DNA from: JBHHZJ01 sp046758005
GTDB lineage: Bacteria > Pseudomonadota > Alphaproteobacteria > Kiloniellales > J153
Reading direction: 5' to 3'
Length of the DNA: 39,246 bases
Assembly (NCBI GenBank): GCA_046758005.1
Contig: JBHHZJ010000022.1
Location: 1 to 39,246, forward strand
Made by a program: the position numbers and the translations under genes. Below the pieces are notes generated by a model, which saw only the letters and a list, made by a program, of their open reading frames with translations, ran no database searches and had not been told where the DNA came from. Positions 24,728 through 32,416 of the stretch are shown in pieces. Every line of letters starts with the position of its first letter. The stretch's first letter is position 1.

Positions 24728-25035
24728 CCAGGTCCCGCCGCCGGCGCGAGATCGCGGCCCGTGACACCTCTTGCGAGGCGCGGCGCACCGCCTGCCGCCG
24801 CCACGCGCTGCGGCGCGCCTGGCAACGCCTGGGCCTGGCGTTGGCGCGGCCCGACCTGCGCGCCATCGAGCGCCGGGTCGCGGACGGCGAGGCCGCATTG
24901 GTGCGCCGGCACGACGACGGCCGCGCGGTGTACCGCGCGCGCTGGCGCAACCGGCCGGTGTACGTGGTCTATGACCACGATCTCGGGTGCGCGGTCACCT
25001 TCCTGCCCAAGGGCTGGGCGGAGAGGCCGACGTGA
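24724..25035 (+). CDS. Small basic phage protein, unknown
   Basis: Not recognised. 103 residues from GTG: a strongly basic N-terminus (TRSRRRREIAARD), two cysteines in CEARRTAC, and a compact C-terminal beta-like part (RAVYRARWRNRPVYVVYDHDLGCAVTFLPKGW). It lies between gemA and mor with 4-bp overlaps on both sides, so it is probably a semi-early regulatory or DNA-binding product. Confidence 0.68.
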   Translation: MTRSRRRREIAARDTSCEARRTACRRHALRRAWQRLGLALARPDLRAIERRVADGEAALVRRHDDGRAVYRARWRNRPVYVVYDHDLGCAVTFLPKGWAERPT

Positions 25036-25427
25036 AGGCCGACGAGACCGACCTGAGTTCCTGGCCGCCGAGCCTGGCCGAGATCGCGCACGTGGCCGGC
25101 GTCCGCGCCGCCCTGCAGCTCGCCGGCGAGTACGGCGGGCGCCGGCTCTACATCCGCGAGCGGGTCGAGGGCAGCCCGCTCGCCCGCTGCGTGGGCCTGC
25201 CGGCGGCCCGCGTCCTGCTGCGCGCCTTGGGGCCGGGCTGGAAGCTCATTCCGCTCGGACCGACCGCGAGCAACGTGCGCCGGCACGAGCAGATCGCCCG
25301 CTGCCTCGCCGAGGGCAAGACGGTCGCCGAGATCGTCAAGGCGCTGCGCTGCCACGAGCGCACGGTGTACCGGCACAAGCAGGCGCGCCGCGCCGCCGAT
25401 CCGCGCTCACCCGGGCTGTTCGACTGA
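25032..25427 (+). CDS. mor: Mor-type middle-operon transcription activator
   Basis: A 131-residue Mor/C family activator, which turns on the middle (lysis/head) promoter of Mu-like phages. The dimerisation half is LAEIAHVAGVRAALQLAGEYGGRRLYIRE, with the G-G-x-x-hydrophobic-Y-I pattern of Mor. The C-terminal helix-turn-helix is RRHEQIARCLAEGKTVAEIVKALRCHERTVYRHKQ. The start is the GTG at 25032 overlapping the preceding stop. The palindromic promoter 20-45 bp downstream of its stop is the natural target. Confidence 0.87.
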   Translation: MKADETDLSSWPPSLAEIAHVAGVRAALQLAGEYGGRRLYIRERVEGSPLARCVGLPAARVLLRALGPGWKLIPLGPTASNVRRHEQIARCLAEGKTVAEIVKALRCHERTVYRHKQARRAADPRSPGLFD

Positions 25428-25444
25428 CCGGCCCGTCCGGCCGG

Positions 25445-25473
25445 CTTGCGCACCGCGCGCGCGGTGCTATGGT
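25445..25473 (+). promoter_or_regulatory. Middle-type promoter with palindromic operator
   Basis: CTTGCG (25445-25450), a 17-bp spacer and TATGGT (25468-25473). The spacer is almost entirely a perfect 18-bp palindrome, GCACCGCGCGCGCGGTGC (25450-25467). It lies just after mor and before the lysis genes, where Mu has Pm. The dyad could be the Mor binding site, though in Mu the dyad lies further upstream of the -10. Confidence 0.55.
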
Positions 25474-25620
25474 GCGCGCCGCCCGTCCGCGCCGACAGGG
25501 CTGACGCCTGTCAGTCTATTGCCGCCACCCCGTCCCGAGTAGCGTCCGACCCGCGTCCCGCCGGGGGCGCCGGCGCCGCAGACGCGCCACCTCCCTGAAC
25601 CTCGTGGGGCCCGCGCGGCC

Positions 25621-25728
25621 GTGTCCGACACCAACCTGCCGATCGACGAGATCCCGGACCGAAAGGGCCGGGCCTGCACCGATCGGCCGGAGGACCGCGG
25701 CGGCCCCACGCTTTTCGGCACCGCCTGA
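25621..25728 (+). pseudogene. GH108-type endolysin, N-terminal remnant
   Basis: A 35-codon frame from GTG. Its sequence IDEIPDRKGRACTDRPEDRGGPTLFG aligns by eye with the N-terminal catalytic block of glycosyl hydrolase 108 phage muramidases (ILxxEGGYVxHPxDRGGPTxxGIT). The catalytic Glu of the EGG motif is Lys here, and the frame stops right after LFGTA, losing the remaining ~130 residues. It sits immediately before the holin-like gene, where a lysis cassette is expected. It is therefore most likely the stump of the phage lysozyme. Confidence 0.6.
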
Positions 25729-25737
25729 GGACTCGTG

Positions 25738-26373
25738 ATGCTCGCGACCAAGGCCTTCTGGAAATCCCGCGGCTTCTGGGGCCCGCTCGTGGCCTTCGCC
25801 GCGTTCGCCTCGCAACAGGCCGGCGCCGGCGAGATCGATGCCGGCAAGACCGTCGACTTCATTCTCACCCTCATCGAGGGCGGCGGCCTCTTCCTCGGCT
25901 GGCTGGGGCGCATCCGGGCCACCGCGCCGCTCGGCCTGTCCGACCGCCGCAAGGTGAGCGAGGCCGCCTGGCCGGCCACCGTCCTGGCCGTTCTCCTGGC
26001 CGTTCTCGTCGCCGGCTGCGCCGCCACCAGGGGCGACACCCCGGCCCAGCGCCTGTACGGCGTCAAGGCCGACTACCAGGCCGCGCTCGAGCTGGCCGTG
26101 GCCTACAAGCGCGACTGCGCGGCGCGGCCCGCGGAGCTGCGCGGCGGCTGCGCGGCCCACGTGGCCGAGATCCGACGCATCGACCTGGAGCTGATCCAGC
26201 CGGCGCTCGCGCGCGCCGAGCGGGCGCGCGCGGCCGGCGACGACCCCGCGCTCGCCGCCGCCGCCGATGCCCTTCTCGCCGCCGTGCGCGCGCTCACCCT
26301 CTACATGATCGACAACGGGATCGGCGCGCCCGCCGCCGCGGCCGGCCGTCTGACCGCGGAGTACGCCCTATGA
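25738..26373 (+). CDS. Holin-like/lipoprotein-like fusion protein
   Basis: 211 residues in two parts. Residues 1-70 look like a phage holin or lysis membrane protein: KAFWKSRGFWGPLVAFAAFA, a second hydrophobic stretch, then GWLGRIRATAPLGLSDRRKV. After a 13-residue hydrophobic run comes LVAGCAATRGDTPAQRLYGV, which reads like the signal and lipobox (AGC) of a separate small lipoprotein, then a helical domain to the end. In related phages I would expect two genes here, so this looks like a fusion, natural or by frameshift. Start: ATG at 25738 with GAGG seven bases upstream. The stop overlaps the next ATG. Confidence 0.7.
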   Translation: MLATKAFWKSRGFWGPLVAFAAFASQQAGAGEIDAGKTVDFILTLIEGGGLFLGWLGRIRATAPLGLSDRRKVSEAAWPATVLAVLLAVLVAGCAATRGDTPAQRLYGVKADYQAALELAVAYKRDCAARPAELRGGCAAHVAEIRRIDLELIQPALARAERARAAGDDPALAAAADALLAAVRALTLYMIDNGIGAPAAAAGRLTAEYAL

Positions 26374-26585
26374 CCGCCTCGACCGCGCTCCTCGTCTTCA
26401 AGCTGCTCGACCTGCTCGCGCTCGGCGTCCAGGTCGCGCCGCCCGTGCTGCGGCGCTACAAGGCCGCGCGCGCCAGGATCGATCTCATGATCGCCGAGGG
26501 CCGCGATCCGACGCCCGAGGAGGTGCGCGAGATCGACAACGGCCTGGCCGCCCTCCAGGCCGAGCTGCACGGGCGCCCCGGCTAG
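26370..26585 (+). CDS. Small phage protein, unknown
   Basis: Not recognised. 71 residues: a hydrophobic N-terminal segment (about 5-24) followed by a charged helical tail (RRYKAARARIDLMIAEGRDPTPEEVREIDNG). It is possibly a membrane-anchored lysis accessory. It overlaps the holin-like gene by 4 bp and precedes the DUF2730 gene by 3 bp. Confidence 0.65.
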   Translation: MTASTALLVFKLLDLLALGVQVAPPVLRRYKAARARIDLMIAEGRDPTPEEVREIDNGLAALQAELHGRPG

Positions 26586-26588
26586 GCC

Positions 26589-26948
26589 ATGGTCCTGGAC
26601 GCGCGCTTCTGGGTCGACGTCGTCCAGCTTCTGCTCACCTGCGGCGTCGGCCTCTACGCCTGGCAGGCGAGCAAATACAAGGCGACGAGCGACCGGCTGG
26701 AGGAGATCCGAAGCGGCCAAGAGGCGCAGCTGAAGGCTCACGACGTGCTTCTGGCAACCTTGGCCGAGCAGATCAAGAACACGCCGACCGACACCGCGAT
26801 CCACGAGCTGGCTTTGGCCATCGAGCACCTGGTCGGCGACTTCAAGGCGCACTCGGCGAAGCTCGAAGGCCTGCACGCCATCGTGCAGCGCCTGGAGAGC
26901 ATCACGGCGCGCCAGGAGGACTTCCTGCTCAATATCGGCCGCAAGTGA
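26589..26948 (+). CDS. DUF2730 family phage protein (Mu gp25-like)
   Basis: 119 residues: an N-terminal membrane segment (about 8-25) followed by a long coiled-coil-like region (KATSDRLEEIRSGQEAQLKAHDVLLATLAEQI, then LEGLHAIVQRLESITARQEDFLLNIGRK). This matches the DUF2730 pattern, found between lysis and terminase genes of Mu-like phages; it could act as a spanin-like or membrane-tethered factor, but its role is unproven. The stop overlaps the next start. Confidence 0.75.
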   Translation: MVLDARFWVDVVQLLLTCGVGLYAWQASKYKATSDRLEEIRSGQEAQLKAHDVLLATLAEQIKNTPTDTAIHELALAIEHLVGDFKAHSAKLEGLHAIVQRLESITARQEDFLLNIGRK

Positions 26949-27247
26949 TGGACTACGCCGCCCACGTGCGCGAGCACATCCGTATCACCGTCCTGCGCCT
27001 TCTGGCCAACGGCGGCGGCGGCTACGCCGCCAACGAGAGCGTGCTGAGCGACGCCGTCAACCGTTTCGGATTCAACGTCGGCCGCGACCTGGTGCGCACC
27101 GAGATCGCCTGGCTTGCAGAGCAGGGGCTGGTCACGAGCGAGGCCGTGGAGGGGCTGCTGGTCGCCACGCTGACCAAACGCGGGCTGGACGTGGCCGTGG
27201 GGCGCGCGAGCGTGCCGGGCGTCAGGCGGCCCGGTCCGCCCGCGTGA
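26948..27247 (+). CDS. Mu gp26-like winged-helix phage protein
   Basis: About 99 residues with a winged-helix look: HIRITVLRLLAN, then ANESVLSDAVNRFGFNVGRDLVRTEIAWLAEQGLV (recognition region) and a LVATLTKRGLDVAVGR wing. This is the VpaChn25_0724/gp26-type family lying just before DUF3486 in Mu-like phages. Starts at ATG 26948 (or GTG 26945, overlapping the upstream stop). Probably DNA-binding; role unknown. Confidence 0.75.
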   Translation: MDYAAHVREHIRITVLRLLANGGGGYAANESVLSDAVNRFGFNVGRDLVRTEIAWLAEQGLVTSEAVEGLLVATLTKRGLDVAVGRASVPGVRRPGPPA

Positions 27248-27248
27248 C

Positions 27249-27806
27249 ATGGCCCGCACCTCCACGATCAAGCGCCTGCCGGCGGACATCCGCGAGCTGA
27301 TCGCTCGCCTGCGCGAGCGTGGGCGCACCATCGACGAGATCCTGGCCAAGCTGCGCGAACTCGACCTCGACGTGTCGCGCTCGGCCCTCGGCCGACACGT
27401 CAAGACGCTGGACGAGATCGCCGAGCGAATCCGGGCGAACCGCACCATCGCCGAGGCGGTGGTCGAGCGCCTGGGCGACGCGCCGGAGTCCCGCGTTGCG
27501 CGCCTCAACATCGAGCTCACCCACAGCCTGCTGACGAAGCTCCTGGTCGGCGAGGACGGCCAGCCGGTCGAGCTCGACGCGAAGGAGGCCATGTTCGTCT
27601 CGACCTCGCTCCAGAAGCTCTCGCAGGCCGCCAAGTCCGACCTGGAGCGCGAACTGAAGATCCGCAAGGACGTGGCGAAGGAGGCGGTCGAGAAACTCGA
27701 CAACGCGGCCAAGGAGGCCGAGCACGCCGGCGAGCCCGGCCTGTCCGCGGAGCGCATCGCGCAGCTGCGCCGCGACTTCCTCGGCGTCGGCAGGAAGGCC
27801 GCTTGA
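27249..27806 (+). CDS. DUF3486 protein (Mu gp27-like, probable small terminase)
   Basis: A 185-residue DUF3486 protein. The N-terminal helix-turn-helix reads KRLPADIRELIARLRERGRTIDEILAKLRELDLDVSRSALGRHVKTLDEI, typical of the family, followed by a long coiled-coil region (DLERELKIRKDVAKEAVEKLDNAAKEAE). In Mu this position holds the likely small terminase subunit, which recognises phage DNA for packaging. It lies directly before the large terminase with a 3-bp gap. Confidence 0.87.
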   Translation: MARTSTIKRLPADIRELIARLRERGRTIDEILAKLRELDLDVSRSALGRHVKTLDEIAERIRANRTIAEAVVERLGDAPESRVARLNIELTHSLLTKLLVGEDGQPVELDAKEAMFVSTSLQKLSQAAKSDLERELKIRKDVAKEAVEKLDNAAKEAEHAGEPGLSAERIAQLRRDFLGVGRKAA

Positions 27807-27809
27807 ACG

Positions 27810-29261
27810 ATGGTTGAACGGACCGTCGACATCCCGCCCTCCGCGGTCGACCTGATCGCGCCGGGCCAGCTGCCGCCGGAGGATCTCGACCCGCTGGCCG
27901 AGGGCATCCTGATGGATCACCAAAAGGCCTGGGTCGCCGACCATTCGCCGTTGAAGATCGCCGAGAAGGGGCGGCGCACCGGCTTCACCTTCGCCGAGGC
28001 GCTCGACAGCACCCTCATCGCCGCGGCCAAGCGCAGCGCGGGCGGCGATAACACCTGGTACATCGGCGACACCAAGGAGAAGGGGCTGGAGTTCATCCAG
28101 GTCTGTGCCCGCTTCGCCAAGCACGTCGCCAAGGAGCTGCTCACCGTCGAGGAGTTCCTGTTCGAGGACCGCCAGGACGACGGCTCGTCGAAGTTCATCA
28201 ACGCCTACCGCATCCGCTTCGCCAGCGGCTTCCAGATCGCCGCGCTGTCCAGCCGCCCCGCCGGCATCCGCGGCCTTCAGGGCCGCGTCATCATCGACGA
28301 GGCGGCCTTCCACCCGAACGTGCGCGCGGTCATCGACGCCTGCAACGCGCTGCTCATCTGGGGCGGCGTCATCCGCATCGTCTCGACCCACAACGGCGCG
28401 CTCAACCCCTTCAACGAGCTGCTCAAGGAGACCCGCGAGGGCGAGGGCACGCTCCTCCCGCTCGCCTGGATCGAGGCCTGCTCGAGCCAGGACTTCGTCG
28501 TCAAGCGCTGGGCCCCGCCCGCCGAGGACTTCGTCGATTGGCCGGAGGCCGCGCGCCGTGCCGAGATGCGCGACTGGCTGGACCGCGAGGTCCTGCCGAT
28601 CCTGCAAAGCCTCCCGCTCGTCTCGACCCACATTGGCGAGGACTTCGCCATGCGCCGGGACAGGACGTCCATTGCCGTCGGCTACACCGACCAGCGCCTG
28701 GTCCGTAAGGTGCCGCTGATTGTCGAGCTGCAATGCTGCCCCTACGACCAGCAGAAACAGGCCCTATTCTTCGTCTGCGACACCCTGCCGCGCTTTAACT
28801 CCGGCATCCTGGACGCCAACGGCAACGGCATGGTGCTCGCCCAGGAGGCGCGCCAGAAGTACGGCGAAAACCGCATCGTCGAGCTCATGCCGCGCGACGA
28901 CTGGCTGCGCGAGCACACGCCGAAGTTCACGGCCGCTTTCGAGGACCGCACGATCGAGATCCCGGCCGACCGCGACGTGCGCGACGACCTGCGCCAGTTC
29001 CGAATGGTGGGCGGCGTCGGCAAGATCCCGAGGGACGTCCGCACCGAAGGCACGGACGGCGGCCGCCGCCACGGCGACAGCGGCGTCGCGCTGCTCAACT
29101 TCTACGCCGCCACGCTCATGGACGTGATCGCCTACGGCTACGACACCCCGGCGCGTCATCGGCCGAACGTCGATGAGCAGCGCCTCGAAGACGACGATGA
29201 CGACGACGGTCGCTTCGGCGGCTACGGCGCGCGCGTCGGATCGTTCCGAGGGGCTTGGTAA
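27810..29261 (+). CDS. Terminase large subunit (Mu gp28-like)
   Basis: A 483-residue packaging ATPase/nuclease of the Mu gp28 type. The ATPase part has EKGRRTGFTFAEAL (divergent Walker A), GLQGRVIIDEAAFHPN (Walker B plus catalytic Glu) and RIVSTHNGALNPFNE (coupling motif). The nuclease part starts with GEDFAMRRDRTSIAVGY (first acidic residue) and ends with GGRRHGDSGVALLNFY, containing the last Asp. The length is near normal, with no frameshift. It would cut and pump DNA into the prohead. TAATG overlap with the portal gene. Confidence 0.92.
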   Translation: MVERTVDIPPSAVDLIAPGQLPPEDLDPLAEGILMDHQKAWVADHSPLKIAEKGRRTGFTFAEALDSTLIAAAKRSAGGDNTWYIGDTKEKGLEFIQVCARFAKHVAKELLTVEEFLFEDRQDDGSSKFINAYRIRFASGFQIAALSSRPAGIRGLQGRVIIDEAAFHPNVRAVIDACNALLIWGGVIRIVSTHNGALNPFNELLKETREGEGTLLPLAWIEACSSQDFVVKRWAPPAEDFVDWPEAARRAEMRDWLDREVLPILQSLPLVSTHIGEDFAMRRDRTSIAVGYTDQRLVRKVPLIVELQCCPYDQQKQALFFVCDTLPRFNSGILDANGNGMVLAQEARQKYGENRIVELMPRDDWLREHTPKFTAAFEDRTIEIPADRDVRDDLRQFRMVGGVGKIPRDVRTEGTDGGRRHGDSGVALLNFYAATLMDVIAYGYDTPARHRPNVDEQRLEDDDDDDGRFGGYGARVGSFRGAW

Positions 29262-30823
29262 TGGTCCAGATCTTCGGCCCCGACGAGCGTCCGATCGACC
29301 TCTCGAAGCTGCGCGAGGAACAGGCCGGGCCGACCTTGACCGGCGTGCGCCAGATCGTCAGTGGCCACCCGGCCCAGGGCCTGACGCCCGCCCGTCTCGC
29401 CAGCCTGTTGCGCGAGGCCGAGCAGGGCGACCCGACACGCTATCTGGAGCTCGCCGAGGAGATGGAGGAGAAGGACCTGCATTACCTCGCGGTCCTTGGC
29501 ACGCGTAAGCGCGCGGTCTGTCAGCTCGAGATCACGGTCGAGCCGGCCAGCGACAACCGTGACGACATCGCCAACGCCGAGCTGGTCGAGGACTTCCTGA
29601 ACCGGGAAGAGATCGAGGACGAATTGGTCGATATCCTCGACGCGATCGGCAAGGGCTTTTCGGCGATCGAGATCATCTGGGACGTCTCGGAGCGGCAATG
29701 GATGCCGCAGCGGCTCGAATGGCGCTATCCGCATTGGTTCGAGTTCGACCGCACGGACGGCAGGACGCTGCGGCTGCGCGGCGAGGCCGGACCGGAGCCG
29801 CTCGCTCCGTTCAAGTTCATCACGCACTTTCCGAAGATCAAATCGGGCCTGCCCATCCGCGGCGGGCTCGCGCGCGCGGCCGCGTGGGGCTACCTGTTCA
29901 AGAACTACGACATCAAGGACTGGGTCACCTTCATCGAGATCTACGGACAGCCGCTGCGCGTCGGCAAGTATCACCCAGGCGCGACCGAGGACGACAAGAA
30001 GGTGCTCCTCAAGGCGGTCGCGAACCTGGGCACCGACGCCGCCGCGATCATCCCGAACTCGATGCTGATCGAGTTCGTGAAGGCCGAGCAGCGCGGCAGC
30101 AGCGACCTCTACGAGAAGTTCGCCGAGTACATCGACAAGCAGATCTCCAAGGCCGTGCTCGGCCAGACTTTGACGACCGAGGTGAGCGAGGGCAGCCGAG
30201 CCGCCGCCCAGGTGCACGACGAGGTGCGCGGCGACATCGAGCGGGCGGACTCCAAGCAGCTCGCCGCCCGCCTGAATTGCGATCTCGTGCGGCCCATCGT
30301 CGATCTCAACCGCGGGCCGCAGAAGGTCTACCCGCGCATCGTCATCGGCCGACCGGAGCAGGTCGACGTCCCCGAGCTCACCGACTCCGTTTCGAAGCTC
30401 GTCCCGCTGGGGCTTCCGGTCGGCAAGGAAGAGATGCGCCGCAAGATCGGTCTCGGCGAGTTGGATAAGGCGGCGGACCTCCTGATCGCTCCGCAGGCCG
30501 CGCCGCCGCCCCAAGCACCGCCGGGCACCGCCGAGGCCGCGGCCCGGCGCGGCGGCGTTGGACTCGACGACTCGATCGACGACCTCGCCGAGCAGATCCT
30601 GGCCGACGACGGCTGGGAGGCGCTGATGGCGCCGCTCGTCGAGGACGTCCGCCGCATCCTGCGCGAGTCGCGCACGCTCCAGGAAGCCCGCGACCGCCTG
30701 GCCGAGATCCTCGGCGAGGACAACACCGGCACCTTCGTCGGCACGCTCACCAAGGCCCTGTTCCAGGGCCGCCTGGCCGGCGAGACGGGGGCGGCGATCA
30801 CCGACGACGATCCGAATGCGTGA
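29261..30823 (+). CDS. Portal protein, DUF935 (Mu gp29-like)
   Basis: 520 residues of the DUF935 portal family. Conserved segments: YLELAEEMEEKDLHYLAVLGTRKRAV, ILDAIGKGFSAIEIIWD, WGYLFKNYDIKDWVTFIEIYGQPLRVGKY, and VLGQTLTTEVSEGSRAAAQVHDEVR. It would form the dodecameric ring at the head vertex that docks the terminase. The ATG at 29261 shares a base with the terminase TAA; an upstream TTG at 29255 is less likely. It is intact over its full length. Confidence 0.92.
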   Translation: MVQIFGPDERPIDLSKLREEQAGPTLTGVRQIVSGHPAQGLTPARLASLLREAEQGDPTRYLELAEEMEEKDLHYLAVLGTRKRAVCQLEITVEPASDNRDDIANAELVEDFLNREEIEDELVDILDAIGKGFSAIEIIWDVSERQWMPQRLEWRYPHWFEFDRTDGRTLRLRGEAGPEPLAPFKFITHFPKIKSGLPIRGGLARAAAWGYLFKNYDIKDWVTFIEIYGQPLRVGKYHPGATEDDKKVLLKAVANLGTDAAAIIPNSMLIEFVKAEQRGSSDLYEKFAEYIDKQISKAVLGQTLTTEVSEGSRAAAQVHDEVRGDIERADSKQLAARLNCDLVRPIVDLNRGPQKVYPRIVIGRPEQVDVPELTDSVSKLVPLGLPVGKEEMRRKIGLGELDKAADLLIAPQAAPPPQAPPGTAEAAARRGGVGLDDSIDDLAEQILADDGWEALMAPLVEDVRRILRESRTLQEARDRLAEILGEDNTGTFVGTLTKALFQGRLAGETGAAITDDDPNA

Positions 30824-30826
30824 GGC

Positions 30827-32095
30827 ATGGCCCGCGTCCAGTTCCAGCCCCTGCCGGCGGCCGAGGCGGTGCGCTTCTTCCGCAACAAGGGCTTCGCCGT
30901 CGCCTTCGACTGGCGCGACGTCTGGCAGGAGGAGAACGTCCGCGCCTTCACGGTCGCCAAGGCCATGCGCCTCGACCTGCTGCGCGACATCCGCGCGGCT
31001 CTCGACAAGGCACTGACCGAAGGCACGACGCGCCGTGACTTCATCAACGAATTGACGCCGCTGCTGCAACGGCAGGGATGGTGGGGCGTCAAGCGCGTGC
31101 GCGACCCCAAGACCGGACGCTTCGTCCGCGCGCAGCTCGGCAGCCCGCGCCGCCTCAAACTCATCTTCGACGTCAACATGCGCACGGCCTACGCAGCCGG
31201 CGCGTGGGAGCGGGCCCAACGCACCAAGGGGCGCCGGCCGTTCCTGCGCTACGTCCAGCTCGACCGGCCGACCAAGCGCGAGGACCACCGGCCGTGGCAC
31301 GGCACGGTGCTACCGATCGACCACCCGTTCTGGAAGACGCACTACCCGCCGAACGGCTGGAACTGCGGCTGCCGGGCCATCCAGCTGTCCGAGCGCGACC
31401 TGCGCCGCTTCGGCTTCCGGCGTTCGGAGAGGGCGCCCCCGATCCGCCGACGACCGTTCCGCAACAGGCGCACCGGCGAGGTCATCCGGCAGCCGGTCGG
31501 GATCGATCCGGGCTGGGCCTACAACGTCGGCCAGGCCCACATGCGCGGCCTCACGCCGCCGCCCTCTGCACCGACGCCGGGCGGCCTGCCGCCCGTCTTC
31601 ACCGGGCCGCCGGCGCGCGTCGCGCTGCCGCCGCCGCGCGCCGCACCCGCCGGCCGCATCCTGCCCGCAGGTCTGTCCGAGCGGGAATACCTGCGCCGCT
31701 TCCTCGCCGAGTTCGATGTCGCGCCGGGCGCGCGCACCGTGTTCACCGACGCGATCGGCGAGCCTCTCGTCATCGACGAGTCGTTCTTTCTAACGACATC
31801 GGGCCAGTCCAAGGTCAAGTGGCGCAACCGCGAGCGCCACCTCTTGCTCTTGGCCGACACGATCAAGGACCCGGACGAAATCTGGTGGCAGTGGGAGGAG
31901 TTTCCGAGCGGCCGCATGACTCTTCTGCGCCGCTACCTCGCCCGCTTCGAGGTCGAGGGCCGGGTCGCCCCTGCTTTTGTCATGTTCGACGTCGCGCGCG
32001 AGGGCTGGCGCGGCGTCACCGCCTTCGGACCCGACCGCGTACGTTACCTGGTCAACCAGCGCGGCGGCACATTGGCCTATCGGCGGGGACGTTGA
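30827..32095 (+). CDS. Mu F-like head morphogenesis protein with C-terminal nuclease-like domain
   Basis: 422 residues. Residues ~10-200 are the Mu gpF/SPP1 gp7-type minor head protein: an N-terminal helical part, then KLIFDVNMRTAYAAGAWERAQ, HRPWHGTVLPIDHPFWKTHYPPNGWNCGCRAIQLSERDL. A proline-rich linker (~240-280) follows. Residues ~300-420 (VIDESFFLTTSGQSKVKW, then RERHLLLLADTIKDPDEIWW and a final RYLVNQRGGTLAYRRGR) resemble the phage PBECR (Barnase/EndoU/colicin E5/RelE-like) nuclease domains fused to such head proteins. This is the last gene of the phage block; the protease/scaffold and capsid genes that should follow are missing. Confidence 0.88.
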   Translation: MARVQFQPLPAAEAVRFFRNKGFAVAFDWRDVWQEENVRAFTVAKAMRLDLLRDIRAALDKALTEGTTRRDFINELTPLLQRQGWWGVKRVRDPKTGRFVRAQLGSPRRLKLIFDVNMRTAYAAGAWERAQRTKGRRPFLRYVQLDRPTKREDHRPWHGTVLPIDHPFWKTHYPPNGWNCGCRAIQLSERDLRRFGFRRSERAPPIRRRPFRNRRTGEVIRQPVGIDPGWAYNVGQAHMRGLTPPPSAPTPGGLPPVFTGPPARVALPPPRAAPAGRILPAGLSEREYLRRFLAEFDVAPGARTVFTDAIGEPLVIDESFFLTTSGQSKVKWRNRERHLLLLADTIKDPDEIWWQWEEFPSGRMTLLRRYLARFEVEGRVAPAFVMFDVAREGWRGVTAFGPDRVRYLVNQRGGTLAYRRGR

Positions 32096-32343
32096 AGGCC
32101 CGACCCCTGACCGTCGAGCCCTCGATCGCCGGCCTTTGAGCGCGGTCGGGGCGTGGGCCGGCGAACAATGCGTGAGGTGGTTTGTTATACCGCCGAGGGC
32201 GCCGCGCCGCAAAGAATCCGGGCCCGCCAATTTCGGAGTTCGCCACATTTCCGCGACGGTTGCCGACCCCCGGGTTCGGCCTTAAAGGCTTGTTCAACGG
32301 GCCTTTTCCGGTCTCGCGGTCGAATTCGTTAACTCCGAAATTT

Positions 32344-32375
32344 GATTCCGAGTTCGGACTTTGGAAGTCGGAATC
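32344..32375. repeat. Imperfect inverted repeat (operator or hairpin)
   Basis: GATTCCGA (32344-32351) and its exact complement TCGGAATC (32368-32375), with TTC/GAA extending the stem after one mismatch. No T-run follows, so an operator is more likely than a terminator. Confidence 0.55.
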
Positions 32376-32390
32376 ACCTTCCTCTATGAT
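32361..32390 (+). promoter_or_regulatory. Orphan promoter-like sequence near the right end
   Basis: TTGGAA (32361-32366), an 18-bp spacer and TATGAT (32385-32390), overlapping the inverted repeat on its upstream side. It points to the right end of the element, where no gene remains before the convergent alcohol dehydrogenase. Confidence 0.4.
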
Positions 32391-32416
32391 TCCAAGGCGT
32401 TGGGCCCGGTTTTGAC

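Noticed and set aside
29222..31300. 692-codon minus-strand frame opposite the portal and F genes
   Set aside because: No family motifs, while the plus-strand frames match DUF935 and Mu F. It is an antisense shadow.
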